64,000 nucleotides of DNA from Micromonospora alfalfae. Lineage in GTDB: Bacteria; Actinomycetota; Actinomycetes; Mycobacteriales; Micromonosporaceae. The DNA is taken from the NCBI RefSeq assembly GCF_022230925.1, contig NZ_JAKKFH010000034.1, positions 248,001 through 312,000 on the forward strand, in the 5' to 3' direction. Both the position numbers and the translations under genes were made by a program. This document shows positions 34,298 to 41,392 of the stretch, piece by piece (the stretch's first letter is position 1; the number at the start of each line of letters is the position of its first letter). The notes below the pieces were generated by a model. That model made no database searches and was not told where the DNA came from. It worked only from the letters and a program-made list of their open reading frames with translations.

Positions 34298-34773
34298 CGG
34301 GGGCCGGGCCGGCGGGACCGGGCCCACCACACCACCCCGGCGCCGGCCAACAGCAGCACCGCGCCGGACGCGATCCACAGCACGTCGTACGGCAGCAGGT
34401 GTACGCCGTAGCGGATCTGGTGCAGCCGGAGCACCTTGTGGTCGACCACCCCGTCGAAGACCTGGAACCCTCCGGCACCGAGCAGGAAGCCACCCCACGC
34501 CAGCCGGTTCGACAGGGCACGTCGTCGACGCAGGTCGGCGAACCAGAAGAACCCGCCGACCAGGATGATCAGCTCGGCGGCGTGCAGCAGTCCGTCGGAG
34601 AGCAGCGCCACCGATGGGGTGGACCGGTCGTAGAAGTGGTGCCACGCCAGCAACTGGTGGAAGACGATCTCGTCCACCGCGGCCATGATTGCGATGCCGA
34701 TCAGGACGCCGACGAGCGTGGAGGAGCGTACGTCGGCGGCGCGTGCGCTCGGCAGGCTCGAATCGGCCACCAC
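34294..34773 (-). CDS. DUF2243 membrane protein
   Basis: 159-residue membrane protein with four hydrophobic helices. Conserved features of DUF2243 include AAVDEIVFHQLLAWHHFYD, GLLHAAELIILVGGFFWFAD and FQVFDGVVDHKVLRLHQIRYG, which are rich in histidine and acidic residues within or next to helices. The function is unknown. DUF2243 genes are recurrently paired with ctaG-like genes, as here with a four-base overlap, which suggests a common role around copper or oxidase maturation. Starts at adjacent GTGs, 34773 or 34770. Confidence 0.85.
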   Translation of the reverse strand: MVADSSLPSARAADVRSSTLVGVLIGIAIMAAVDEIVFHQLLAWHHFYDRSTPSVALLSDGLLHAAELIILVGGFFWFADLRRRRALSNRLAWGGFLLGAGGFQVFDGVVDHKVLRLHQIRYGVHLLPYDVLWIASGAVLLLAGAGVVWWARSRRPGPR

Positions 34774-34938
34774 AAACCTCGCATCCGCCTCGGGTCAGGT
34801 CGAAACTACCCCGAACATGCCGCCGATCGCGGCCGGGCCGGCCCGGGCCATCCCCGTTTCACGACTCCCGCACCAGTGGCGGCATGATCATGCAGCCTGG
34901 AGGGGCAGCGACAGCCAGATCCCGAGAAGGAGGTGTCC

Positions 34939-36201
34939 GTGCCGGACGCGGACGAACTCGTCGCCAACGCGCTCGCGGCGGTGCGCGGCACTGACGTACG
35001 GCAGGCCGAACGACAGCTGGACCAACTGATGGTCGGCACCGGCGCCGCGGACGGCACCACTGCGGTGGACGCCGCTCTGCTGCGTCGCCTGGTTCGCGGC
35101 CTGGGCCGGCTCTGGCCGCGCGGTTGGCAGCCGGTCGACGTGGACCGGATCACCAGTCGACGGCTCGACGCCCGCGCGGCCCGGCTGGTCCGTGCCGCGA
35201 TGGCCGCCCAGCGGCGCGACCAGACCGAGCCGGTCCCGGCCTGGTGGGACGACCAGCTACGCGAGCTGGTGGCCACCGAGGGCGGTGCCGACCGCAGCGT
35301 GTTGGCTGGTTGGGCCGGCCGGGAGGGTCTGGACCGCGCCGACGCGCTCCGCGCGGCCGTGGACACTCTCGCGCTGGTGGAGAGCCTGCCGCCGATCGCG
35401 GTGCTGCGTCCACCGCCGGGTACGAGCGGCGCGGCACTGCCCCGTACGGCGGGCACGGCTCGCAGCGGGTCGCCGATGCTGGACCGGGTGCGGGCGCTGC
35501 TGGCGAAGGCCGAGTCGACCACCTTCCCGGCGGAGGCGGAGGCGCTGACCGGGAAGGCCCAGGAGCTGATCGCCCGGCACAGCATCGACGAGGCGCTGCT
35601 GGCGGCCGGGTCGGAGCGCGGGGACCTTCCCGGCGGCGTACGGCTGAGCACCGACACCCCGTACGCGGGTGCGAAGGCGCTGCTGGTGCAGGAGGTGGCG
35701 GCGGCGAACCGGTGCGAGGCTGTCTGGTCCGACGATCTGGGCTTCGCCACGGTGCTGGGCTGGCCGGCCGATCTGGTGGCGGTGGAGTTGCTCTACACGT
35801 CGCTGCTGGTCCAGGCCACGGCGGCGATGCTGCGGGGGCGGGCCGAGCGCCGGCCGGGGTCGGGGCGACGGACGAAGGTGTGGGACGAGTCCTTCCTCAA
35901 CGCGTTCGCGCTGCGGATCGGCGAGCGGCTGCGCACTGCCACCGAGGCGGCGACACACGCGGCGGACCAGGCGGCGGCCGAGACGGCCGGGGCGGAACGG
36001 CTGCTGCCGGTGCTCGCGGCGCGGGGCGAGGCGGTTCGGGAGCGGTTGGACACGCTCTTCCCCGGCGTCACCCGGCACCGACTCAGCGTGCGTGACGCCG
36101 AGGGCTGGTCGTCCGGCACCTCGGCGGCCGACCGGGCTTCGCTGGACGTCGGCGGTGCCCGGAAGCCCCGACAGGTGCCCGGCCGACCCGATCCGCGTTG
36201 A
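34939..36201 (+). CDS. DUF2786 domain protein
   Basis: 420-residue, mostly helical cytoplasmic protein. A central segment (MLDRVRALLAKAESTTFPAEAEALTGKAQELIARHSIDEALL, here read in pieces, ~residues 178-220) matches the DUF2786 helical motif. No enzymatic motif is visible. The GTG at 34939 is chosen because AAGGAGG ends five bases before it. DUF2786 proteins occur in actinobacteria and phages without a settled role. It is flanked by short gaps and has no obvious operon partner. Confidence 0.8.
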   Translation: MPDADELVANALAAVRGTDVRQAERQLDQLMVGTGAADGTTAVDAALLRRLVRGLGRLWPRGWQPVDVDRITSRRLDARAARLVRAAMAAQRRDQTEPVPAWWDDQLRELVATEGGADRSVLAGWAGREGLDRADALRAAVDTLALVESLPPIAVLRPPPGTSGAALPRTAGTARSGSPMLDRVRALLAKAESTTFPAEAEALTGKAQELIARHSIDEALLAAGSERGDLPGGVRLSTDTPYAGAKALLVQEVAAANRCEAVWSDDLGFATVLGWPADLVAVELLYTSLLVQATAAMLRGRAERRPGSGRRTKVWDESFLNAFALRIGERLRTATEAATHAADQAAAETAGAERLLPVLAARGEAVRERLDTLFPGVTRHRLSVRDAEGWSSGTSAADRASLDVGGARKPRQVPGRPDPR

Positions 36202-36372
36202 ACGCTGTTCCGCTGACCGGGCCTCGATCTCGGCCCGTCCGGCGTGGGACCGCCCCCGGCGGACGTTTCTGCGATTTTCTTCGGTACGCGGTAGGGATCG
36301 GGGGAACGGCTCCGACCCTCCGGTGAGTCGCGCCCCGGTCGGGGGTGCGACCAGAGCCTGAGGAGCATCGCC

Positions 36373-36738
36373 GTGAAGTACATGCTGCTGATCTGGAACC
36401 GCCCCGGCTTCACCGAGGAGCTGAGCGAGCAGGAGCGCACCGCCCTCTTCGGTGAGGTCGACGAGATCATGAAGGAGCTGGCCGAGACGGGCGAGCTGAT
36501 CGGCGGCCAGGCGTTGGCCAATCCGTCGCAGACGTTGACGGTCCGGCTCGTGGACGGCAGCCCCGAGGTCCTCGACGGTCCGTTCATGGAGAGCAAGGAG
36601 CAGTTCGCCGGTTACCTGGCCGTCGACTGCGACAGCCCGCAGCGGGCCGCCGAGATCGCCGCCCGCTGGCCGGACGTCCGGTACGGCGGTGCGATGGAGG
36701 TCCGCCCGATCATGGACGAGGCCGGGACGGAGATGTGA
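36373..36738 (+). CDS. YCII-related DGPF-family protein
   Basis: 121-residue protein of the YCII/DGPF family. It begins MKYMLLIWNRPGF and carries the namesake motif LDGPFMESKEQFAGY (~residues 64-78). The fold is a small ferredoxin-like alpha/beta barrel. The function is unknown, but genes of this family are characteristically next to ECF42 sigma factors. Its stop overlaps the sigma gene start (GTGA), so the pair is co-translated. It may be a target or partner of the sigma factor. Confidence 0.92.
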   Translation: MKYMLLIWNRPGFTEELSEQERTALFGEVDEIMKELAETGELIGGQALANPSQTLTVRLVDGSPEVLDGPFMESKEQFAGYLAVDCDSPQRAAEIAARWPDVRYGGAMEVRPIMDEAGTEM

Positions 36739-37988
36739 CCGGGGACCGGACGGTCGAGGATCTGCTGCGCACGTTCGCGCCGCAGGTCCTCGGCCTGCTG
36801 GTCCGTCGGCACGGACAGTTCGACAGGTGCGAGGATGCGGTCCAGGAGGCCCTGCTCGCCGCCGCGACGCAGTGGCCCGGCCAGGGCGTACCGGATAATC
36901 CGCGCGCCTGGTTGCTCACAGTGGCCACCCGCCGCCTCACCGACGAGTGGCGCAGCGAGAGCGCGCGCCGCGACCGCGAGGTGGCGGTGGCGCGGCGCGA
37001 GCCGGCGTACGCCGGGGTGGCGCCCGCGGCGGACGCGGAGCCCACAGTTCCGACCGGGGACGACACCCTCACGCTGCTGTTCCTCTGCTGCCACCCGGCG
37101 CTGCCCGGATCGGCGCAGGTGGCGCTCACCCTGCGAGCGGTCGGCGGTCTCAGCACCGCCCAGATCGCCCGGGCGCACCTGGTGCCCGAGGCGACGATGA
37201 GTCAACGGATCCGGCGAGCCAAGCAGCGGATCGAGGCCGCCGGGGCACGGTTCACGATGCCGGGGCCGGGCGAGCGGGGCGAGCGGCTGGGAACCGTGCT
37301 GCGGGTCCTCTATCTGATCTTCAACGAGGGCTACACCGCGTCCAGTGGCCCGGATCTGCGCCGGGCCGAGCTGACCGGCGAGGCGATCCGGCTGGCTCGG
37401 ATCCTGCGCGGGCTGCTGCCCGACGACGGTGAGGTGGCCGGGCTGCTGGCGCTGATGTTGTTGACCGACGCGCACCGGGCGGCCCGGGTGGGGCCGGACG
37501 GGGAGTTGGTGCCGCTGGCGGAGCAGGACCGTTCCCGGTGGGACGCCGCCGCCATCGCGGAGGGGGTCGCGCTGATCACCGAGGCGCTGACCTGGTCGCC
37601 GCCCGGCCCGTACCAGCTCCAGGCGGCGATCGCCGCTGTGCACGCCGAGGCGTCGACGGCGGCGGAGACGGACTGGCGGCAGATCGTCGCGCTCTATCGG
37701 CTGCTGGCCCGGGTCGCGCCGAACCCGATGGTCACCCTCAACCAGGCGGTGGCGGTGGCGATGGTCGACGGGCCCCGCGCCGGGCTCGCTCTGCTCACGC
37801 CGTTGGACGCCGACGAACGCACGGCCGGGCACCACCGGCTGGCCGCCGTCCGGGCTCACCTGTTGGAGCTGGCCGGGGAGGTCGGTGCGGCGCGGGAGGC
37901 GTACCTGGTGGCGGCGCGGGGCACCACGAGCCGGCCCGAGCAGCGCTACCTGGAGGTGCGGGCGGCCCGGCTGACCGGGCAGGGGTGA
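36735..37988 (+). CDS. ECF42-like RNA polymerase sigma factor with C-terminal extension
   Basis: 417-residue extracytoplasmic-function-type sigma factor. Region 2 (~20-75: VLGLLVRRHGQFDRCEDAVQEALLAA and NPRAWLLTVATRRLTDEWR) and region 4 (~125-175: LRAVGGLSTAQIARAHLVPEATMSQRIRRAKQ) are intact. A ~230-residue C-terminal helical, TPR-like extension follows, including IFNEGYTASSGP and LYRLLARVAPNPMVTLNQAVAVAMV. This architecture plus the adjacent DGPF gene matches the ECF42 group, which has no classical anti-sigma factor. The GTG start overlaps the YCII-like stop. Confidence 0.9.
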   Translation: MTGDRTVEDLLRTFAPQVLGLLVRRHGQFDRCEDAVQEALLAAATQWPGQGVPDNPRAWLLTVATRRLTDEWRSESARRDREVAVARREPAYAGVAPAADAEPTVPTGDDTLTLLFLCCHPALPGSAQVALTLRAVGGLSTAQIARAHLVPEATMSQRIRRAKQRIEAAGARFTMPGPGERGERLGTVLRVLYLIFNEGYTASSGPDLRRAELTGEAIRLARILRGLLPDDGEVAGLLALMLLTDAHRAARVGPDGELVPLAEQDRSRWDAAAIAEGVALITEALTWSPPGPYQLQAAIAAVHAEASTAAETDWRQIVALYRLLARVAPNPMVTLNQAVAVAMVDGPRAGLALLTPLDADERTAGHHRLAAVRAHLLELAGEVGAAREAYLVAARGTTSRPEQRYLEVRAARLTGQG

Positions 37989-37999
37989 GCGACGTCGTC

Positions 38000-38014
38000 T
38001 TGCCGTTTTGGCAA
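38000..38014. terminator. Short TTGCC-GTTTT-GGCAA hairpin after the sigma gene
   Basis: A perfect five-base inverted repeat with a T-rich loop lies 12 bases after the sigma-factor stop and upstream of the methyltransferase gene. It could be a weak terminator or a regulator half-site pair. The evidence is only the dyad. Confidence 0.3.
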
Positions 38015-38079
38015 CAATCTTTGCGCATCGCTCGGTCGCCGGTCACAGTCGTGGGCGACGCGCGAAGGAGCAGGCACAG

Positions 38080-38736
38080 ATGACCGAGCAGCACGAGTTC
38101 GACAAGGACTACTGGGAGCGGCACTGGCACCAGGCACACCACGACCGCCCCGGCGCGATGAGCACGAGTCCCGCGCACCCGTACCTGGCCCGGGAGATCG
38201 GCGCTCTGGTGCCGGGTTCGGCGTTGGACGCCGGGTGCGGCGCTGGCGCCGAGGCGATCTCGCTCGCCGCCCACGGCTGGCAGGTCACCGCCGTCGACAT
38301 CGCACCTGTCGCGCTCGCCCGAGCCGCCGAACGCGCAGCGGAGAGCGGGGTGTCCGAGCGCGTGCGGTGGGTGGAGGCGGACCTGACGGCCTGGGCTCCG
38401 GAGGCACGGTTTGACCTGGTCACGACGCACTACGCGCACCCCGCGATGCCGCAGTTGGCCTTCTACGACCGCATCGCCGAGTGGGTGGCACCCGGCGGCA
38501 CCCTCCTGATCGTCGGGCATCTGCACACCTCGGAAGCCTCCGCGCCGGGGCACGGACACGGGCACGGGCCCGGGCACCACCCGCCGGACGAGGCATCGGT
38601 CACCCTCGCGGACATCACCGCCGGCCTGGACAGCAGCACCTGGGAGATCGTCACCGCCGAGGAGCACCGCCGCACGATGCCGGGCCGGGACGCACCGCTG
38701 CACGACGTGGTCGTACGCGCCACCCGACGCCAGTGA
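38080..38736 (+). CDS. Class I SAM-dependent methyltransferase with His-rich insert
   Basis: 218-residue methyltransferase. SAM motif I is ALDAGCGAGAEAISLA (~residues 48-63), motif II VTAVDIAP, and motif III/IV ADLTAWAPEARFDLV. The N-terminus (YWERHWHQAHHDRPG) and overall form resemble TehB/UbiE-like small-molecule methyltransferases. Residues ~152-164 are an unusual GHGHGHGPGHHP loop that could bind metal ions. AAGGAG lies ten bases before the ATG. The substrate is unknown. Confidence 0.88.
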   Translation: MTEQHEFDKDYWERHWHQAHHDRPGAMSTSPAHPYLAREIGALVPGSALDAGCGAGAEAISLAAHGWQVTAVDIAPVALARAAERAAESGVSERVRWVEADLTAWAPEARFDLVTTHYAHPAMPQLAFYDRIAEWVAPGGTLLIVGHLHTSEASAPGHGHGHGPGHHPPDEASVTLADITAGLDSSTWEIVTAEEHRRTMPGRDAPLHDVVVRATRRQ

Positions 38737-38741
38737 GCACA

Positions 38742-38780
38742 CCGCTGCCGACCGCCGGACGTCCCGGCGGCCGGCAGCGG
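38742..38780. terminator. Bidirectional hairpin terminator between convergent genes
   Basis: Arms 38742-38757 and 38765-38780 (16 bases, one mismatch, 7-base loop) fill most of the 47-base gap between the methyltransferase gene and the convergent hydrolase gene. The stem is GC-rich with no U tract, as is common for actinobacterial terminators. Confidence 0.75.
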
Positions 38781-38783
38781 CTG

Positions 38784-40244
38784 TCACACAGCGGGCTCGA
38801 CGGCCGGGCAGCTGGCACTCCGGGCGGGCACCACCTGATCGATCAGGTACGAGTCGACGACTCGTTGCACGCACGGGCTGCTGCTGTAGCTGCCGTGCCC
38901 CCACCCCCGGTAGGTGAGCAGCGCGCCGTGCCGACCCAACTGCCGCGCCACGTTGCGCGCCCAGCCGTAGCCGCTCGCCGGGTCGTGCACCGTGGCGGCA
39001 ACCAGCAGCGGCACGTCGGTGTGCACCCGTAGCCGATGCTGCGGGTTGGCCACCGGCGTCGGGGTGCCCAGGCAGGTGACCAGCGCGAACAGCGCCGGCG
39101 GGTAGCGCAGGTCCGGCGCGAGCCGGGCCGCCCGGCGCAGATGTCCGGCGTACTCCCGGTAGTCGCGCACCGGCAGGCTCCAGTCCTGACAGAAAACCGC
39201 GAAGGGGTACGGAGCCACGGCCTCGTCCGCCAACGGGCGGACGCTCGGCGTGGTGGCCGTTCCCTCCAGTCGGAGGATCCACTCGGCCAGGCCCGGCCAC
39301 CGCCAGGTGTCGTAGAACTCCTTGTGGGTGAGCCTGCTCAACTCGAATGGGGTGAGCACCACCCCGGGCCGCTTCGGGTCGGTCAGCAGACCGCGCTCGG
39401 CCCGGGCGTGCAGCCCGGCCCAGATCGCCTGGAAGTCCCGGCCGTGCAGCGCACAGGCCGTGGACCGGTCACACCAGGCGACGAACTCGTCGAACGCGCC
39501 CTCGGCAGTGGCGGCCTGGGTGTCCAGGAAGGCGCGGGTGCCGAGGCTGTGGTCCATGGCGGCCTCCAGCACGATGGCCCGGACCCGGTCGGGGTACAGC
39601 TCGGCGTACCGCTGCCCGAGCACTGTGCCGTACGAGCTGCCGTGGAAGGTCAACTGCCGCTCGCCGAGCGCGGCGCGGACCGCGTCCAGGTCGCGGGCGG
39701 CGCTGGTGGTGTCGACGTGGTCGTAGAGCGCCCCGGTGCGGGCCCGGCAGTCGGCACGCAGCAGCGCGTTGTTGGCCAGCGTGGCGTCGAACTGCGCCTG
39801 GTCGGCGATCAGTTGTGGTTGCCGGGCGAGCAGGTCCCGGGCACAGACCACTGGGTGGCTGTCGCCGGTGCCGCGTGGGTCGAAGCTGACGATGTCGAAC
39901 CTGGCCCGCAGGTCTGCGCTGAACCGGGAGCTGCCGTTCACCACCCGGTCGACCCCGCTGTCGCCCGGCCCGCCGGGGCCGAAGACCAGCGCGCCTTCCC
40001 GGGTGGCCGGCTTGGCGACCCGGCGGGCCAGCGACAGGTCGAAGCGCTCACCCCGGGGTCGGTTCCAGTCCACCGGCAGCGACAGGGTGCCGCACTCGGC
40101 GCTGCTGTCCTCGGCGCACGGCCGCCAGTCGATCGTCGGGGCGGGCTGTGGTCGGGCGGCGGCCCGGCTCGCCGGGGTCAGGCCGGTGGCCGTCAGGGCC
40201 AGGGCGACCGCCCAGCCGACTGCGGATTTGCGTACGCGCAGCAT
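38784..40244 (-). CDS. Secreted alpha/beta hydrolase, TAP-like tripeptidyl aminopeptidase family
   Basis: 486-residue exported serine hydrolase. A signal peptide covers ~1-30 (basic start, hydrophobic core, ASRAAA). The alpha/beta hydrolase core has LVFGPGGPGDSGVD (oxyanion region), FDPRGTGDSHP and the nucleophile in FHGSSYGTVLGQ (Ser ~204). The C-terminal TAP-like domain holds HDPASGYGWARNVARQLGRHGALL and the catalytic His in GWGHGSYS. Related Streptomyces enzymes cleave tripeptides from protein N-termini. It is a single gene transcribed toward a terminator hairpin. Confidence 0.92.
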   Translation of the reverse strand: MLRVRKSAVGWAVALALTATGLTPASRAAARPQPAPTIDWRPCAEDSSAECGTLSLPVDWNRPRGERFDLSLARRVAKPATREGALVFGPGGPGDSGVDRVVNGSSRFSADLRARFDIVSFDPRGTGDSHPVVCARDLLARQPQLIADQAQFDATLANNALLRADCRARTGALYDHVDTTSAARDLDAVRAALGERQLTFHGSSYGTVLGQRYAELYPDRVRAIVLEAAMDHSLGTRAFLDTQAATAEGAFDEFVAWCDRSTACALHGRDFQAIWAGLHARAERGLLTDPKRPGVVLTPFELSRLTHKEFYDTWRWPGLAEWILRLEGTATTPSVRPLADEAVAPYPFAVFCQDWSLPVRDYREYAGHLRRAARLAPDLRYPPALFALVTCLGTPTPVANPQHRLRVHTDVPLLVAATVHDPASGYGWARNVARQLGRHGALLTYRGWGHGSYSSSPCVQRVVDSYLIDQVVPARSASCPAVEPAV

Positions 40245-40316
40245 GAGGTGCTGTCCTCTCCTCGAAGGAGCGTTGCCTGTGAAACTCGCCCACTGGGCGA
40301 GGTGATGCTGCTTCCA

Positions 40317-40350
40317 CCCGGGCCGTCGAGTAGCCGCTCGACGGCCCGGG
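40317..40350. terminator. Strong hairpin downstream of the small membrane protein gene
   Basis: A perfect 14-base inverted repeat (CCCGGGCCGTCGAG at 40317-40330 and its complement at 40337-40350) with a six-base loop lies 17 bases past the stop of the minus-strand gene ending at 40368. It is a probable intrinsic-type terminator. Confidence 0.7.
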
Positions 40351-40367
40351 GCCTCTCGTCCGCCGGG

Positions 40368-40637
40368 TCAGTCGACCTCGCGCAGGACGCGTTCGAGCGT
40401 GGTCATCCGGGTCTCCATCCCGCCCAGCCGGCCGTCCATCGCCGCGAGCAGTCGGGCGTTGTCCGCCTGGGCCTGAGCGGCCGTCTCGGCCAGCCGGCGG
40501 TAGTCGTCCGCCCGGTCCGCCTCGTACCGGGCCCGCCGGGTCTTGGCGAGCTGCACGACGGTCACCGTGACCACGCTGATCAGGAAGGCGAAGATGCCGA
40601 TCGCACCGACCACCTCGGTCCAGTCGTGCTCGCTCAT
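40368..40637 (-). CDS. Small single-span membrane protein with coiled coil
   Basis: 89-residue protein. It has a short acidic N-terminus, one membrane helix (~10-30: VVGAIGIFAFLISVVTVTVVQL), a basic stop-transfer RRAR, then a charged Ala/Gln/Glu-rich segment (~38-89) likely to form a coiled coil. The family is not recognised. It is translationally coupled to the upstream HTH gene by a four-base ATGA overlap, suggesting the two act together. Confidence 0.8.
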   Translation of the reverse strand: MSEHDWTEVVGAIGIFAFLISVVTVTVVQLAKTRRARYEADRADDYRRLAETAAQAQADNARLLAAMDGRLGGMETRMTTLERVLREVD

Positions 40638-40981
40638 CGCTGTGCTCCCGGCTGCTCGCCCGAGTCGGGCACCGTCAGCGTCTCGACCGCGGCCGCGATG
40701 ACCCCGGGGGTGAGTGTGAGCACGAACGGCTCCACCTCGTAGTAGTTCATGGCCTTCCCGTCCTCCGACAACTCCAGGCGGGCGGTGACCAGCCCGGCCG
40801 CCGCCAGCTTCCGTAGGTGGACCTGCAACAGCGCCCGGCTGATGCCCAGTTGCCGGGCCAGCCCGCTGACGTACGCACGCTCGCGGGCCAATGCGGCGAC
40901 GACCCGCAGCCGGTGCGGGTTGGCCAGGGTGGCCAGCACCCGGACCAGGTCGTCGCCGGTCGGCGGTGAGGCGGCGCTCAT
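40634..40981 (-). CDS. ArsR-like winged-helix transcriptional regulator
   Basis: 115-residue HTH protein. The winged helix (~10-85) reads LATLANPHRLRVVAALARERAYVSGLARQLGISRALLQVHLRKLAAAGLV when its parts are joined, which is a typical ArsR-type fold. No cysteine metal site is seen, so it probably does not sense metals. ATG 40981 follows AAGGG; a GTG at 40996 is a longer alternative. It is co-transcribed with the small membrane protein, a pairing often seen when the regulator is controlled at the membrane (inference). Confidence 0.88.
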   Translation of the reverse strand: MSAASPPTGDDLVRVLATLANPHRLRVVAALARERAYVSGLARQLGISRALLQVHLRKLAAAGLVTARLELSEDGKAMNYYEVEPFVLTLTPGVIAAAVETLTVPDSGEQPGAQR

Positions 40982-41092
40982 AACCAGCCCTTGCACATGC
41001 CAAGGAAAGTTAGCAGGTGCCGGCGCGCTGCGGTGCGGGACGCGAGTGGAATCAGGGGGATCTCAGGGTCGGCGAAAGAGTCCTGACACACA

Positions 41093-41129
41093 GCACGCCG
41101 GGCCGGTGATGATCACCGGCCCGGCGTGC
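41093..41129. terminator. Near-perfect 18-base hairpin after the CsbD gene
   Basis: GCACGCCGGGCCGGTGAT (41093-41110) is followed after one base by its exact complement (41112-41129). It lies 15 bases past the CsbD-like stop on the minus strand. This is a very stable terminator candidate. Confidence 0.8.
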
Positions 41130-41144
41130 GGGTTACGTCGTACG

Positions 41145-41318
41145 TCAGCTCTTGAAGGCGTCCTTGATCTTCTCGCCCGCCTGCTTGAGCTTGGCGGTGG
41201 ACTGGTCAGCGCGACCCTCCGCCTCCAGCTGCTCGTTGTCGGTGGCCCGACCGGCGCCTTCCTTCAGCTTGCCGGTCGCGTCCTCGGTGGCGTTGTTGAT
41301 CTTGTCGTCGAATCCCAT
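41145..41318 (-). CDS. CsbD-family stress protein
   Basis: 57-residue hydrophilic protein of the CsbD family: MGFDDKINNATEDATGKLKEG, then ATDNEQLEAEGRADQSTAKLKQ and a Lys-rich end. Members are general-stress proteins of unknown biochemical role. The ATG at 41318 follows GGAGG at six bases; an upstream in-frame codon is not preferred. It is a single gene followed by a strong hairpin. Confidence 0.93.
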   Translation of the reverse strand: MGFDDKINNATEDATGKLKEGAGRATDNEQLEAEGRADQSTAKLKQAGEKIKDAFKS

Positions 41319-41392
41319 TGCCAACCTCCATTGCAAGCGTCGCTACGACAACAGAGGTACCCCCGCCGGAACCGGCCCAACCATTGCCGTCG

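Noticed and set aside
38000..38014. TTGCC/GGCAA dyad as a regulator operator for the methyltransferase
   Set aside because: Arms are only five bases and the site is next to the preceding stop codon, so a weak terminator is at least as likely; kept only as a low-confidence feature.
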